Shown piece by piece: positions 1-8,589 of a stretch of DNA of 64,000 nucleotides (positions are counted from its first letter, which is position 1; every line of letters begins with the position of its first letter). The stretch spans positions 44,022,840-44,086,839 of the forward strand of contig CM049322.1 in the NCBI GenBank assembly GCA_026874595.1, written 5' to 3'. This DNA comes from Sipunculus nudus. Lineage: Eukaryota; Annelida; Sipuncula; Golfingiida; Sipunculidae. The position numbers and the translations under genes are program-made. The notes below the pieces were generated by a model, which was not told the DNA's origin, made no database searches, and saw only the letters and a program-made list of their open reading frames with translations.

Positions 1-1072
1 GTGGAGGAGTAGTCTGGGTTAACTTTGTTCTGGAGGTGACTTGGTCTGTCTGAATCTGTTTTGTTTTGACTTTTGTTGCAGGCGGATCTGTCTGTGTGGT
101 CTTGGCTTCCTTGGCCGGAGATGGTGGTAGTGGAGATAACATCGGAGGTAAGTCTATTTCCATGGCAACGTCTGAACTGGCCGGAGTGTATGTAAGCGAT
201 CTCCTGGTTTGAAGTGTAGATCGTTCCTCTTGAGTTTTAGTTGGTGTCTGTTCTGGTTGTGCCTTGGCGTGTAAGAGTTGTTTCCTAAGTTGTCGATAGG
301 TGGCGCATCCTTTGTAGCTGCTGGCATGGTTCTGTTGACAATTGAAACACCTGTTGCTTGTTTGTTTACAATTTCTAGTGTGATGACCTGGGTCTCCGCA
401 CTTGTAACATCTTTGAGTATTGTTGCATCCACGTGCTGGGTGCCCCCATTCACAGCAACGACCACAGAAAGGCAGGTAAACATCTTGATATTGTTCTGTC
501 TGATATCTATTGTAGGCGAGTGTTAATCCGTCTTGTAACGCTTGACTGGCGCTGTGAGAGTCATTGAAAATGACTTTTACTCTGTGTGTAGGCTGTTGGT
601 TGCGGGCGTTCTTGAGGCGGATCACTTGAGTGGCTGATGGAAGTTTTTCTTGAATCAGTTGTAGTAGTTCTGACTCGGAGGTCTGTGGGTGGATCCCTTT
701 AACTACAATAGGGAACTCTTTTGGCTTGAAATTGGATCTGGTGCGTTTCTTTGGTCGATGAGTTGTAGTCTTGATATGGGTGATATGACGGAATTCCGGT
801 GTTGTGACCCACTCTGTCTTGTTGCGGAGTCGTGGCAAATGCTGTGTTTCTGTCGGGTGTACGTATAGGTAGTTTCTGGACTTGGTTGCGGCATCGAAAA
901 TGATGTCGGGGAAGGTCTTCTTGAGCAGTTTGTACAATGCAAATCTGTTCTCTAATACTGTAGGGTTTACTCCCTCAATGAGTAGTCCCGTGGGGTTTTC
1001 CATGCTTGTCATGACAAGCATAAAGACGGCGAAAAGCACGCAAAATGAAGCTCTGTCGAAAAACACGTCCAC
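1..1072 (-). CDS. Gag-like CCHC protein, gag-only element A (partial)
   Basis: The N-terminal 357 codons of the same ORF that is complete in element B (1340-2857); the frame is open to the window edge. It contains the RRM-like segment and the complete triple CCHC zinc-knuckle block (residues about 203-256 of the B protein). In LINEs such ORF1 products bind the element RNA and form the ribonucleoprotein particle. The start at 1072 is the most upstream ATG. The homologous ORF in element C1 starts at a position matching the in-frame ATG 20 codons further in (about 1012), so the true start may be that one. No reverse transcriptase is linked to it in the window. Confidence 0.75.
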   Translation of the reverse strand, partial: MDVFFDRASFCVLFAVFMLVMTSMENPTGLLIEGVNPTVLENRFALYKLLKKTFPDIIFDAATKSRNYLYVHPTETQHLPRLRNKTEWVTTPEFRHITHIKTTTHRPKKRTRSNFKPKEFPIVVKGIHPQTSESELLQLIQEKLPSATQVIRLKNARNQQPTHRVKVIFNDSHSASQALQDGLTLAYNRYQTEQYQDVYLPFCGRCCEWGHPARGCNNTQRCYKCGDPGHHTRNCKQTSNRCFNCQQNHASSYKGCATYRQLRKQLLHAKAQPEQTPTKTQEERSTLQTRRSLTYTPASSDVAMEIDLPPMLSPLPPSPAKEAKTTQTDPPATKVKTKQIQTDQVTSRTKLTQTTPP

Positions 1073-1111
1073 ACTAGTGAAGCGCTAACACGTGACTGTA
1101 ATTTTGGGGGT
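1..1111 (-). mobile_element. Gag-only LINE-like element A, 3' part outside window
   Basis: The 5' 1.1 kb of a gag-only retroelement read on the minus strand. Its 5' end lies at 1111 and its body runs off the left edge of the window. It matches 1786-2896 (element B) at a constant offset of 1785 bp with no indel and no difference that I saw. The 5' leader (1073-1111) begins with ACCCCCAAAATTACAG. It directly abuts the 3' tail of element B with no unique DNA between, so A and B form a head-to-tail tandem. Confidence 0.8.
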
Positions 1112-2896
1112 AAACTGAACTGAAACATGTATTTTACTTCCTCAGACACACATGGTTGAGCCGGACTGAGTCCGACGTCCCAGTGGTCTCTTTAGAAGAA
1201 TTTTGAATTTAGTCCAAAAAATCCCGTGATGTTATTCAGGGAAAATCGTTGGTCACGTTCGCTGAAGTCTGACAAATAGCCGTGGTGGACTCTATGGTGT
1301 TTTGGTATCTTCCTCGGAGTAAATGCTAATTTTCAAGGTTTATCCCCAGAAAAGTCCATGATCTGGTATGTTGTGGTTGGCTGGGTCCTCGTCCGGAATT
1401 CTAAGTAAAACTTCTTTATAGTTCTGTACTCTGGTTTTTACTTGTTCTTGATCCCGGTTTTGGTGTGCGTGCATGAGTTTCCAGTACTTGTTAAAAAGAA
1501 TATTGATGATATGATCATAGTTTTGGTGATTTAGTGGCATCCCAATCATGTTTAAAGCATACATAAATTCCTTGGAGCATCTGTTTACTAAGTCCATTTC
1601 AGTATCTGCGTCTTGGTAATACATCTGACTTGTGGCAAGATGATAAAAAAGTTGAGTTGGGGTCAATGACTCTGTGTTTGTTAATGTTTCCTGCTGAGTG
1701 GCTGATGGCTCTGTATTTGTTGAAATTGTTGCAGTAGCTGGTTTTTCCTGTTTCTTCGTTTGGGTGTGTTGTGTTTTCACAGTAGGTGGAGGAGTAGTCT
1801 GGGTTAACTTTGTTCTGGAGGTGACTTGGTCTGTCTGAATCTGTTTTGTTTTGACTTTTGTTGCAGGCGGATCTGTCTGTGTGGTCTTGGCTTCCTTGGC
1901 CGGAGATGGTGGTAGTGGAGATAACATCGGAGGTAAGTCTATTTCCATGGCAACGTCTGAACTGGCCGGAGTGTATGTAAGCGATCTCCTGGTTTGAAGT
2001 GTAGATCGTTCCTCTTGAGTTTTAGTTGGTGTCTGTTCTGGTTGTGCCTTGGCGTGTAAGAGTTGTTTCCTAAGTTGTCGATAGGTGGCGCATCCTTTGT
2101 AGCTGCTGGCATGGTTCTGTTGACAATTGAAACACCTGTTGCTTGTTTGTTTACAATTTCTAGTGTGATGACCTGGGTCTCCGCACTTGTAACATCTTTG
2201 AGTATTGTTGCATCCACGTGCTGGGTGCCCCCATTCACAGCAACGACCACAGAAAGGCAGGTAAACATCTTGATATTGTTCTGTCTGATATCTATTGTAG
2301 GCGAGTGTTAATCCGTCTTGTAACGCTTGACTGGCGCTGTGAGAGTCATTGAAAATGACTTTTACTCTGTGTGTAGGCTGTTGGTTGCGGGCGTTCTTGA
2401 GGCGGATCACTTGAGTGGCTGATGGAAGTTTTTCTTGAATCAGTTGTAGTAGTTCTGACTCGGAGGTCTGTGGGTGGATCCCTTTAACTACAATAGGGAA
2501 CTCTTTTGGCTTGAAATTGGATCTGGTGCGTTTCTTTGGTCGATGAGTTGTAGTCTTGATATGGGTGATATGACGGAATTCCGGTGTTGTGACCCACTCT
2601 GTCTTGTTGCGGAGTCGTGGCAAATGCTGTGTTTCTGTCGGGTGTACGTATAGGTAGTTTCTGGACTTGGTTGCGGCATCGAAAATGATGTCGGGGAAGG
2701 TCTTCTTGAGCAGTTTGTACAATGCAAATCTGTTCTCTAATACTGTAGGGTTTACTCCCTCAATGAGTAGTCCCGTGGGGTTTTCCATGCTTGTCATGAC
2801 AAGCATAAAGACGGCGAAAAGCACGCAAAATGAAGCTCTGTCGAAAAACACGTCCACACTAGTGAAGCGCTAACACGTGACTGTAATTTTGGGGGT
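1112..2896 (-). mobile_element. Gag-only LINE-like element B, complete unit (1785 bp)
   Basis: A complete gag-only retroelement on the minus strand: 5' leader 2858-2896, one ORF 1340-2857, 3' UTR 1112-1339. The 3' end carries the box TCTAAAGAGAC (about 1183-1193 on plus), a small GC-rich inverted repeat, a CTCAACC motif (about 1151-1157), and a tail with two CAGTT repeats next to 1111. The same box and hairpin close elements C1, C2 and D. The 5' end abuts the tail of C1 and the 3' end abuts the head of A. No endonuclease or reverse-transcriptase coding capacity is present. Confidence 0.75.
1340..2857 (-). CDS. Gag-like CCHC zinc-knuckle protein (ORF1-type), element B
   Basis: 505-residue ORF resembling ORF1 (gag) of Jockey/I-superfamily LINEs. 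Residues about 118-200 look like the degenerate RRM-like region that precedes the knuckles in such proteins. Three zinc knuckles follow: C203-C216 and C222-C235 (both C-x2-C-x4-H-x4-C) and C242-C256 (C-x2-C-x3-H-x6-C). A Thr/Pro/Gln-rich linker (about 265-395) leads to a helical C-terminal domain that is also present in the C1/C2 protein. The first 20 residues are hydrophobic and absent from the C-type protein, so translation may start at M21 (about 2797). It is expected to bind element RNA. The ORF is intact, with no pol downstream: after its stop comes only a short 3' UTR. Confidence 0.8.
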   Translation of the reverse strand: MDVFFDRASFCVLFAVFMLVMTSMENPTGLLIEGVNPTVLENRFALYKLLKKTFPDIIFDAATKSRNYLYVHPTETQHLPRLRNKTEWVTTPEFRHITHIKTTTHRPKKRTRSNFKPKEFPIVVKGIHPQTSESELLQLIQEKLPSATQVIRLKNARNQQPTHRVKVIFNDSHSASQALQDGLTLAYNRYQTEQYQDVYLPFCGRCCEWGHPARGCNNTQRCYKCGDPGHHTRNCKQTSNRCFNCQQNHASSYKGCATYRQLRKQLLHAKAQPEQTPTKTQEERSTLQTRRSLTYTPASSDVAMEIDLPPMLSPLPPSPAKEAKTTQTDPPATKVKTKQIQTDQVTSRTKLTQTTPPPTVKTQHTQTKKQEKPATATISTNTEPSATQQETLTNTESLTPTQLFYHLATSQMYYQDADTEMDLVNRCSKEFMYALNMIGMPLNHQNYDHIINILFNKYWKLMHAHQNRDQEQVKTRVQNYKEVLLRIPDEDPANHNIPDHGLFWG

Positions 2897-3372
2897 ACTA
2901 GTACTAGTACTAGATCTTGTAATTATAGTCATCAGACATCTCAGTTGAGATAAGCTGAGCTTGATCGCCCTGGATGTCTCTTTAGACTAGAAGTTCTTAA
3001 TCCCTTTAAATAAAGGTTTCAAGTTTTCCAAGATCGAAATAAAGTTGAAATTTTGTAATCGAAAAATTTAAGATCGAAAAATCGTTCCGTTCGCAGTGCT
3101 TTAGACGAAAATGCCACATGTCTGTATTAGTTGACCAGGGGGGATCCCAGCTGCAGCGGTAGGAAGTCTGTTTTCTATGGATGTACAATGGGGTGGATCC
3201 TAGCTGCACTGGAATAAAATTTCGCTTTTCTTCGTTATTGATTTTTAGAGTTCGTTTGTTCCTGGTCAGCCAACCGTGAGACACTTCAATATCGTTTTAC
3301 AATCTTGCTCGGAGCTTTGTTTGCGCTTTGTTTATACTTCTGGAGCCGTGAGAACTTTCATTGTTTACTGTG

Positions 3373-4674
3373 TCAGGTTTCCTGAAGGCCGGATTCAGTC
3401 TTTTCTTCAACACTTGTTTCCGTTGTACTTGCTTCAGTTATTTGAGATTCTTCTGATGGATTTTCGGCCTCCATTTCTTCTGTTTCGTCTTCAGCTTCTG
3501 ATTCTGAGGTTGCGTATGTTGCTTGCGGGATCTGTTCCACTACTTCATATATCTTTTCTTTTGTGTTATGCAGCTTTATGGGATCACGTTCAGTCCATGA
3601 GTCAAACCAATCTTTGTATAACGGTTTTAAATCTTCCATGTGGTAATCGAGGTCGTCTGGGTGGATTGGTGTGTCCATTAGAAATTGAGCTACATAGGCA
3701 ATGTTCCGTGCTTGTGTTTGTCGTAGGTCTTCATCGTAATCATTATACAGTACTGCTGCAGCCACCATATATATGAGTTGAGTTCCAGTGAAGTGTAGAG
3801 TCTGTACTTGTGCGTCTGCAGTCGTCTTCGGTGTTTCCGCTGCTTTTGATGGTTCCGTCTGTATTATTGGTGTCTGGCTCGTTTCTTGAGGTTCCGTGGG
3901 TTGTGATATTGCTTGGCAAGGAGGTGATGTCTTTTGTTGTGCTAGTTGACGATATTTTTTGTAGAAAGGGCACCCTCTGTAGGAAGTGGCGTGGTCCCCT
4001 TGACAGTTTGCGCATGTTTTCTGTGTTTTGGTACATTGATTTGTTCGGTGTTCAGGTGCTCCACATCGGTAGCATCTAGGCTTGTTTTGACATTCTCGGC
4101 TGTGGTGTCCCCATCCTGAGCAGCGGCCACAGAATGGATGAGTAATGGTCAGGTATTCTTCGGTTTTGAATAACTTGTAACCGGCTTTTAGTCCATGTTG
4201 CAATGCGGAATCAGCATCTTCTCTGCTTGTCATGAGGACCTTGACTTTGTGAATGGGCGACTTTGTAGCTGAGCTATATAGGCGTATCACATCCTTGATC
4301 GAGTAGGTTTCTTCTAGTAGTGACTTTAAATCTTGGGTGTCCGTAGATGGGGGAACGCCTTTCATCACCACAGGAAATTCTGTAAGTTTGGTTGGTTTTG
4401 CTCTCTCTCCTGATTTCTTACGTCTATGTTTCACCGTTGTAATCCCAGTGACGGTTTTGAATTTTCCATAACTTTTCCACTCCGCCAGGTTCTTTAGGCG
4501 AGATCCGTCTATTGCCTTGGTGGGGTGTATATACAAGCTGTCTCTTGTTTTGGTAGCTGTGTCCAGAGTTATATCTGGAAAGGCCGCTTTTAAACTCCTA
4601 TACAGTTGTACCGGGTCATTGAGGATATCTGGTGGGATACCCGAGACCAGGTAACCGTCCTCAGGCGAGGTCAT
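3373..4674 (-). CDS. Gag-like CCHC zinc-knuckle protein (ORF1-type), element C1
   Basis: 433-residue intact ORF, a paralogue of the element A/B protein (similar along its length but clearly diverged). An RRM-like segment spans about residues 98-180. Zinc knuckles are C182-C195, C201-C214 and C221-C235, the last with the C-x2-C-x3-H-x6-C spacing typical of this LINE superfamily. A helical domain (about 290-385) is followed by a strongly acidic Glu/Ser/Thr tail. The start ATG is fixed by comparison with C2, where the sequence upstream is the host LINE. RNA binding and RNP formation in the cytoplasm are inferred from the family. Two intact, nearly identical copies (C1, C2) suggest recent activity. 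Confidence 0.8.
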   Translation of the reverse strand: MTSPEDGYLVSGIPPDILNDPVQLYRSLKAAFPDITLDTATKTRDSLYIHPTKAIDGSRLKNLAEWKSYGKFKTVTGITTVKHRRKKSGERAKPTKLTEFPVVMKGVPPSTDTQDLKSLLEETYSIKDVIRLYSSATKSPIHKVKVLMTSREDADSALQHGLKAGYKLFKTEEYLTITHPFCGRCSGWGHHSRECQNKPRCYRCGAPEHRTNQCTKTQKTCANCQGDHATSYRGCPFYKKYRQLAQQKTSPPCQAISQPTEPQETSQTPIIQTEPSKAAETPKTTADAQVQTLHFTGTQLIYMVAAAVLYNDYDEDLRQTQARNIAYVAQFLMDTPIHPDDLDYHMEDLKPLYKDWFDSWTERDPIKLHNTKEKIYEVVEQIPQATYATSESEAEDETEEMEAENPSEESQITEASTTETSVEEKTESGLQET

Positions 4675-4722
4675 GATAATAGTTGTGCGAGCGCGCTGTT
4701 GACACGTCTTGTCTAAACGAAC

Positions 4723-4756
4723 ACTAATACACGACTGTGACTAATACACGACTGTG
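4723..4756. repeat. 17-bp tandem duplication at the 5' end of C1
   Basis: ACTAATACACGACTGTG occurs twice in a row (4723-4739, 4740-4756). C2 has the corresponding sequence once at its 5' end. The extra copy sits exactly at the junction of C1 with LINE1. Confidence 0.85.
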
Positions 4757-4965
4757 TTTTGTGTGTCCTGTTAATTTTGAGTTTCTATTACTATTTTAAG
4801 TGCGTTAATTTTGTTCCTAAATTTTGTACGGGCCGCTGTTCAGTTACTAATTTGTGTGGAGGGATGGGATGTCTTAGGGGTCAATTAATGTAGGTCGCGG
4901 CCCCGGCCTAGTGTCTTGGCCTGACCTGTTAATTGATGCTTAATGGGTGTTGTATACCAAGCAGG

Positions 4966-5015
4966 GGATGCCAGCTGCGGCGGGATAAGCATTGTTCCCG
5001 CCGCAGCTAGGATCC
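4966..5015. repeat. 3' UTR stem-loop, LINE1 (unit 1)
   Basis: A 20-bp inverted repeat with two mismatches (arms 4966-4985 and 4996-5015) around a 10-nt loop. The 5' arm starts GGATGCCAGCTGC and the 3' arm ends GCAGCTAGGATCC. The same module recurs at 12703-12752 and 14917-14966, and in a weaker version at 5448-5496 and 15399-15447. Confidence 0.85.
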
Positions 5016-5447
5016 GATGCTTAATTGATGGTCGGGCCGGTTTTTACTGATTTTGGCATTACTTTTTTTCCAAAATTTCTATTTTTATTTGCCGAAACTT
5101 CTTAATGTTTAAGTCTAGGGCGAGTTTTGTGGGTTTTGAGGGAATTGGGGTTATATTTTATTTTCTAGTATGTTAATTTGGTTGCTAAAGTTGGTACGGG
5201 GCGTTGTTTTGCTTATAAATTTTGGAGGGCCGGGGAGTGATTTTTCTTTAGTTTTGATCCTTATGTAAACTCGTTAATATTTGGTTTTTAATTTTGAAAT
5301 TTGGGGGAGTGGAAGATTTTGGAAAGTTCTTTAGGTTTTCGCTATTATTTTGGGATTTGGGGAATAATAGGTTGGTTAATTTTGGGGGTGAAATGGATAC
5401 GGGCCTTAGTTGTGCTAATTGATTGTGGAGACCTTGTATGCAAATTA

Positions 5448-5496
5448 GGGGATGCCAGCTGCAGGGGTCTAATTTACCTCTGCAGATTCGATCCCC
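5448..5496. repeat. 3' UTR stem-loop, LINE1 (unit 2)
   Basis: Second copy of the hairpin module: GGGGATGCCAGCTGCAGGGG pairs imperfectly with a downstream ACCTCTGCAG...GATCCCC arm. It is also present in LINE2 at 15399-15447. It lies in the 3' UTR close to the ORF2 stop. Confidence 0.7.
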
Positions 5497-5691
5497 CTCT
5501 TGTTCGAAGGTCGGGGTGTGTAGAATGGAGGTCAGGTCGGTTTACAGGTGCGGGGTCGCGACCCATATTGCTGACCTCTTGTTTTTGTGAGTGTTGGGTT
5601 CTGTGTTGTGTGTATCCGTTGAAAAGGCTTGTTGGTGTGGTTTTTGGATGTTTAATATATAGTTTATTTATTTTATTAATTATTTACTATG

Positions 5692-8580
5692 TTATTGTTG
5701 ATTTTGTCCTTCTAGAATGTAATCTAGAGGGGACTTTATTTTTATGTTGTTTTTAGGTTGTGTGTAATCGTGTTGATATTTAAGTAGTTTTATTGTGTCC
5801 AGTTCTTTTATTCTTTCATAGGAGTTTGTTGCTTGTTCTTTTAGATATTCAGTGATTTTGGGGGTGTTTGTTTTTTCTCTTAATTCGTCTGTTTTTCTTA
5901 GTTTGTGTGTTCTGAGAATGGCTCTTAGTGCTTTATTTTGTGTGATTTCTAGTTTATTTAACATTGTTTTTCCTGTGCCTAGAAACGCGATGGACCCATA
6001 TGTGCCTATTGGGCGGATCCATTGCTTGTACAGGTAGCTGGCCGTTTCTGCTTTCGGTCCGTCATGTTTGTAGCACAGAGCTTTTAGAATATTTACTCTG
6101 TTCCACATTCTCTGGATTATGTTTTCTATGTGTGGTTTCCAGGTGGCTCTTGAGTCGAATGTTACACCTAGAAATTTTGCCTCTTTGTGTTCTTTGAGGT
6201 CCTCGCCTAATAATTCTAGGGGCTCGAAATATTTGGGTTTTTTTGCTTTCGTGAATAGAACAGTTTGTGTTTTTGAGGGGTTTAAGCGGACTCTCCAGTC
6301 GTCGCACCAGTTTTCTATTCTTTGTAATTGGGCCTGTACTTTATTTCTGGAGTATTTTGGGTTCGTGTCGGTCGACCAGATGGCGATGTCGTCAGCGTAT
6401 TGTGATACGCATAATTGTTGTCCTGATTTGGGGATGTCATTTACATACATTATGTATAGTAGAGGGCTGAGAACAGAGCCCTGGGGGGTCCCTGCTTTTA
6501 GTGTTATTTCCTGTGATAGGGTCCCTTTAACTTTTACTCTAAGTGTCCTGTTGTGTAAAAATGATGAAATTAGTCTGATTATTTTATTCGGTAGATGGGA
6601 TTTCATTATTTTGTATCTGACTCCGTCTGACCAGACGGAGTCAAAAGCCTTTTCCACATCGAGGAATGTGGCCAGAGTATATTGGCTCCGTTTAAAGCCT
6701 GTGGTAATTGATTGGCTAAGTCGGAGGATGTGGTCGGTGGTAGATCTGCCCGCTCTGAACCCGGACTGATCTTGGTTAAAAAATGGGCCCCCCAATTCGG
6801 GAGGTCGGTTGTCCAAAAATGTGGTTATTCTATTTTTTAGGATTTTTTCAAATAATTTTCCTATACAGGGGAGTAAGCTGATAGGCCTGAAGTTTGTTGG
6901 TTTGTCTTGTGTTTTGCCGGGTTTTGGAATCATTGTTACTACGGCTTTTTTCCAATCGTCTGGGAAGTATCCCCAGTTAATGCAGAGTGTGTATAATTTC
7001 GCTATTCTTTCTAAACAGGTGTCGGGGAGTTTTTTTAATATTACGTAGTTAATGTTGTCTGCGCCTGGGGCTGATTTTCCCTTGGCTGTTTTAAGTGCGC
7101 GTTTTATTTCAATTAGCGCAACGGGCCTGACTGCGGGATTATTATCATCTGTTTCATTTATTTGTGTTTGTAATGGTTTGAATAAAATCGGGTTGTTTTC
7201 TATAGTTTCAGTTACTGTATCATAAAGTTCTTCATTAAAATCTTCATCTTCTGGTGTTGTGTGTATTTTTTCCAGGGTGTTTGCGAATAAATCTGCTTTG
7301 CTTTGTGGGGTTTCGGCTACAGAGCCGTCGGGTTTTAGCAGTGGTTGGGATTGCCCTGTGCTGGGATTTGTTCTTGTGTTTGAATATTGTTTAAATTTGT
7401 TCCAAAATTGTTTTGTGTTTGTTTTATCATCTAAGCTATTTATGTAGTCTGTCCATTGTGTGCGTTTTTGTTCTAGGATAGCTTTTTGTGTTAGTTTATT
7501 TATTCTGTTATATAAATGGTTCGCTTCGGCCGTGCGGGCCCGTTTTTGATAATTTCGGACTCGGCGACGGAGTTTTACAAGTTCCCTGATTCTGGGCGTG
7601 AAGTGCCACCAATTTCTATTTTTATTTATTTTTTCGGGCGCTACTATATTAATAGCTTCGGTGATGGACTGGGTCATCTCGTATGTCAGGTTATCGATCT
7701 GGAGGTGAGTAATAACATCCGCCTCGTCAGGATCGGTCATTTTTTCGTCCGTGTATTTTTGGAATTTTTCCCAGTCTGCGTTTTTCAGGTCTCTGAATTT
7801 TTTTTTTTTTTTTTTTTTTTTTTTGGGGGGGCGCGACCTGTGGTGCCCAGTTTATATCTAAATGGATTAGGAGATGATCTGAACCTATATCCTCTCCCAC
7901 ATAATATTCAGAACTTAAAGCTAATTCTGGCGTGGCTAGAGCGAGGTCTAGTATATTCCACGCTCCGTTTGCGGTGTTAAAGTAAGTCGGGTTTTCGTCA
8001 TTTAATAGTATTAAATTACCGTCTGAGAGTTCATTCATTAATATTCTCCCAGACTCGTTTGTGTACCGCGCTCCGTAATTTTCATGAGGGGCGTTCAGGT
8101 CTCCGAGGATTATGTAATTTTTACTGTTATTTCTGATTTATTTGAATATTTGCGGTTGTAATTTGTTTTGTGGCGGATTGTAATAAACTATTATATCTAG
8201 GGGGGAGGTTGTGTTTTGTTCGTTGTTTATGCGCACGGAGAGGGCTTCTGCTTTAAAATGCCCGAACCATTTGTTTATAGTATAGTTTAGTTGTCTATCT
8301 ATGCAAATGGCCGTGCCCCCTCCGGCTCCTGTTTTTCTGTCTGCTCTGATTAAGTCGTAGGGTCCCATCGAGAAATGGGTACCCGGTTTGAGTTTTGTTT
8401 CTGTTATCAGAGCGATTTGTATGTTGTTTTTTGTTAAATAATTTAATAAACTTTGTTTTTTGGTGGTTAGGCTGTTTGTATTTATGTGAATGATCTTGAG
8501 TTTGTCGTTTGGGGTGTTAGGGGGGTTGTTAGTATTACTACTATTATTATTATTATTTACAATATTGAATTTAATAATTT
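5692..8580 (-). pseudogene. LINE1 ORF2: endonuclease/reverse transcriptase, disrupted
   Basis: Encodes an APE-type endonuclease followed by a reverse transcriptase for target-primed reverse transcription. The long open part (5692-7740, 682 codons) shows RT motifs NFRPISLL (283-290), SGFRAGRST (326-334), FLDVEKAFD (359-367), GTPQGSVLSP (417-426) and YADD (448-451), the catalytic aspartates. The endonuclease half lies upstream but is broken: an in-frame TAA at 8138-8140 (Lys codon in LINE2), and a T27 plus G7 tract at 7798-7831 where LINE2 has T6G6, giving a net +22-base shift. The frame runs upstream to about 8590 without an ATG before the first conserved endonuclease residues. No RNase H domain follows the RT. 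As it stands it is non-functional, unless the homopolymer is an assembly error and the stop is suppressed. Confidence 0.88.
7798..7831. repeat. Expanded homopolymer T27-G7 inside LINE1 ORF2
   Basis: A run of 27 T followed by 7 G. The same site in LINE2 (about 17749-17760) has 6 T and 6 G. It encodes a Lys run on the minus strand and shifts the frame. It could be true slippage or a long-read consensus error. Confidence 0.9.
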
Positions 8581-8589
8581 TGAGTTGTT

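Larger units (their letters stand above)
2897..4756 (-). mobile_element. Gag-only LINE-like element C1
   Basis: A gag-only element of a second subfamily on the minus strand: 5' leader 4675-4756, ORF 3373-4674, 3' UTR 2897-3372. The 3' terminus has TCTAAAGAGAC (about 2976-2986), an inverted repeat, CTCAACTGAG, and a tail of three TACTAG repeats (2897-2914) joined directly to the head of element B. The 5' leader ends in two tandem copies of a 17-bp unit (4723-4739 and 4740-4756). To the right it joins LINE1 3' UTR sequence at 4756. It is nearly identical to C2 (13079-14912), which lies in the opposite orientation. Confidence 0.78.

Noticed and set aside
5301-7980. Plus-strand ORFs opposite LINE ORF2, up to 216 codons
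   Set aside because: Shadows of the RT coding strand; no independent features.
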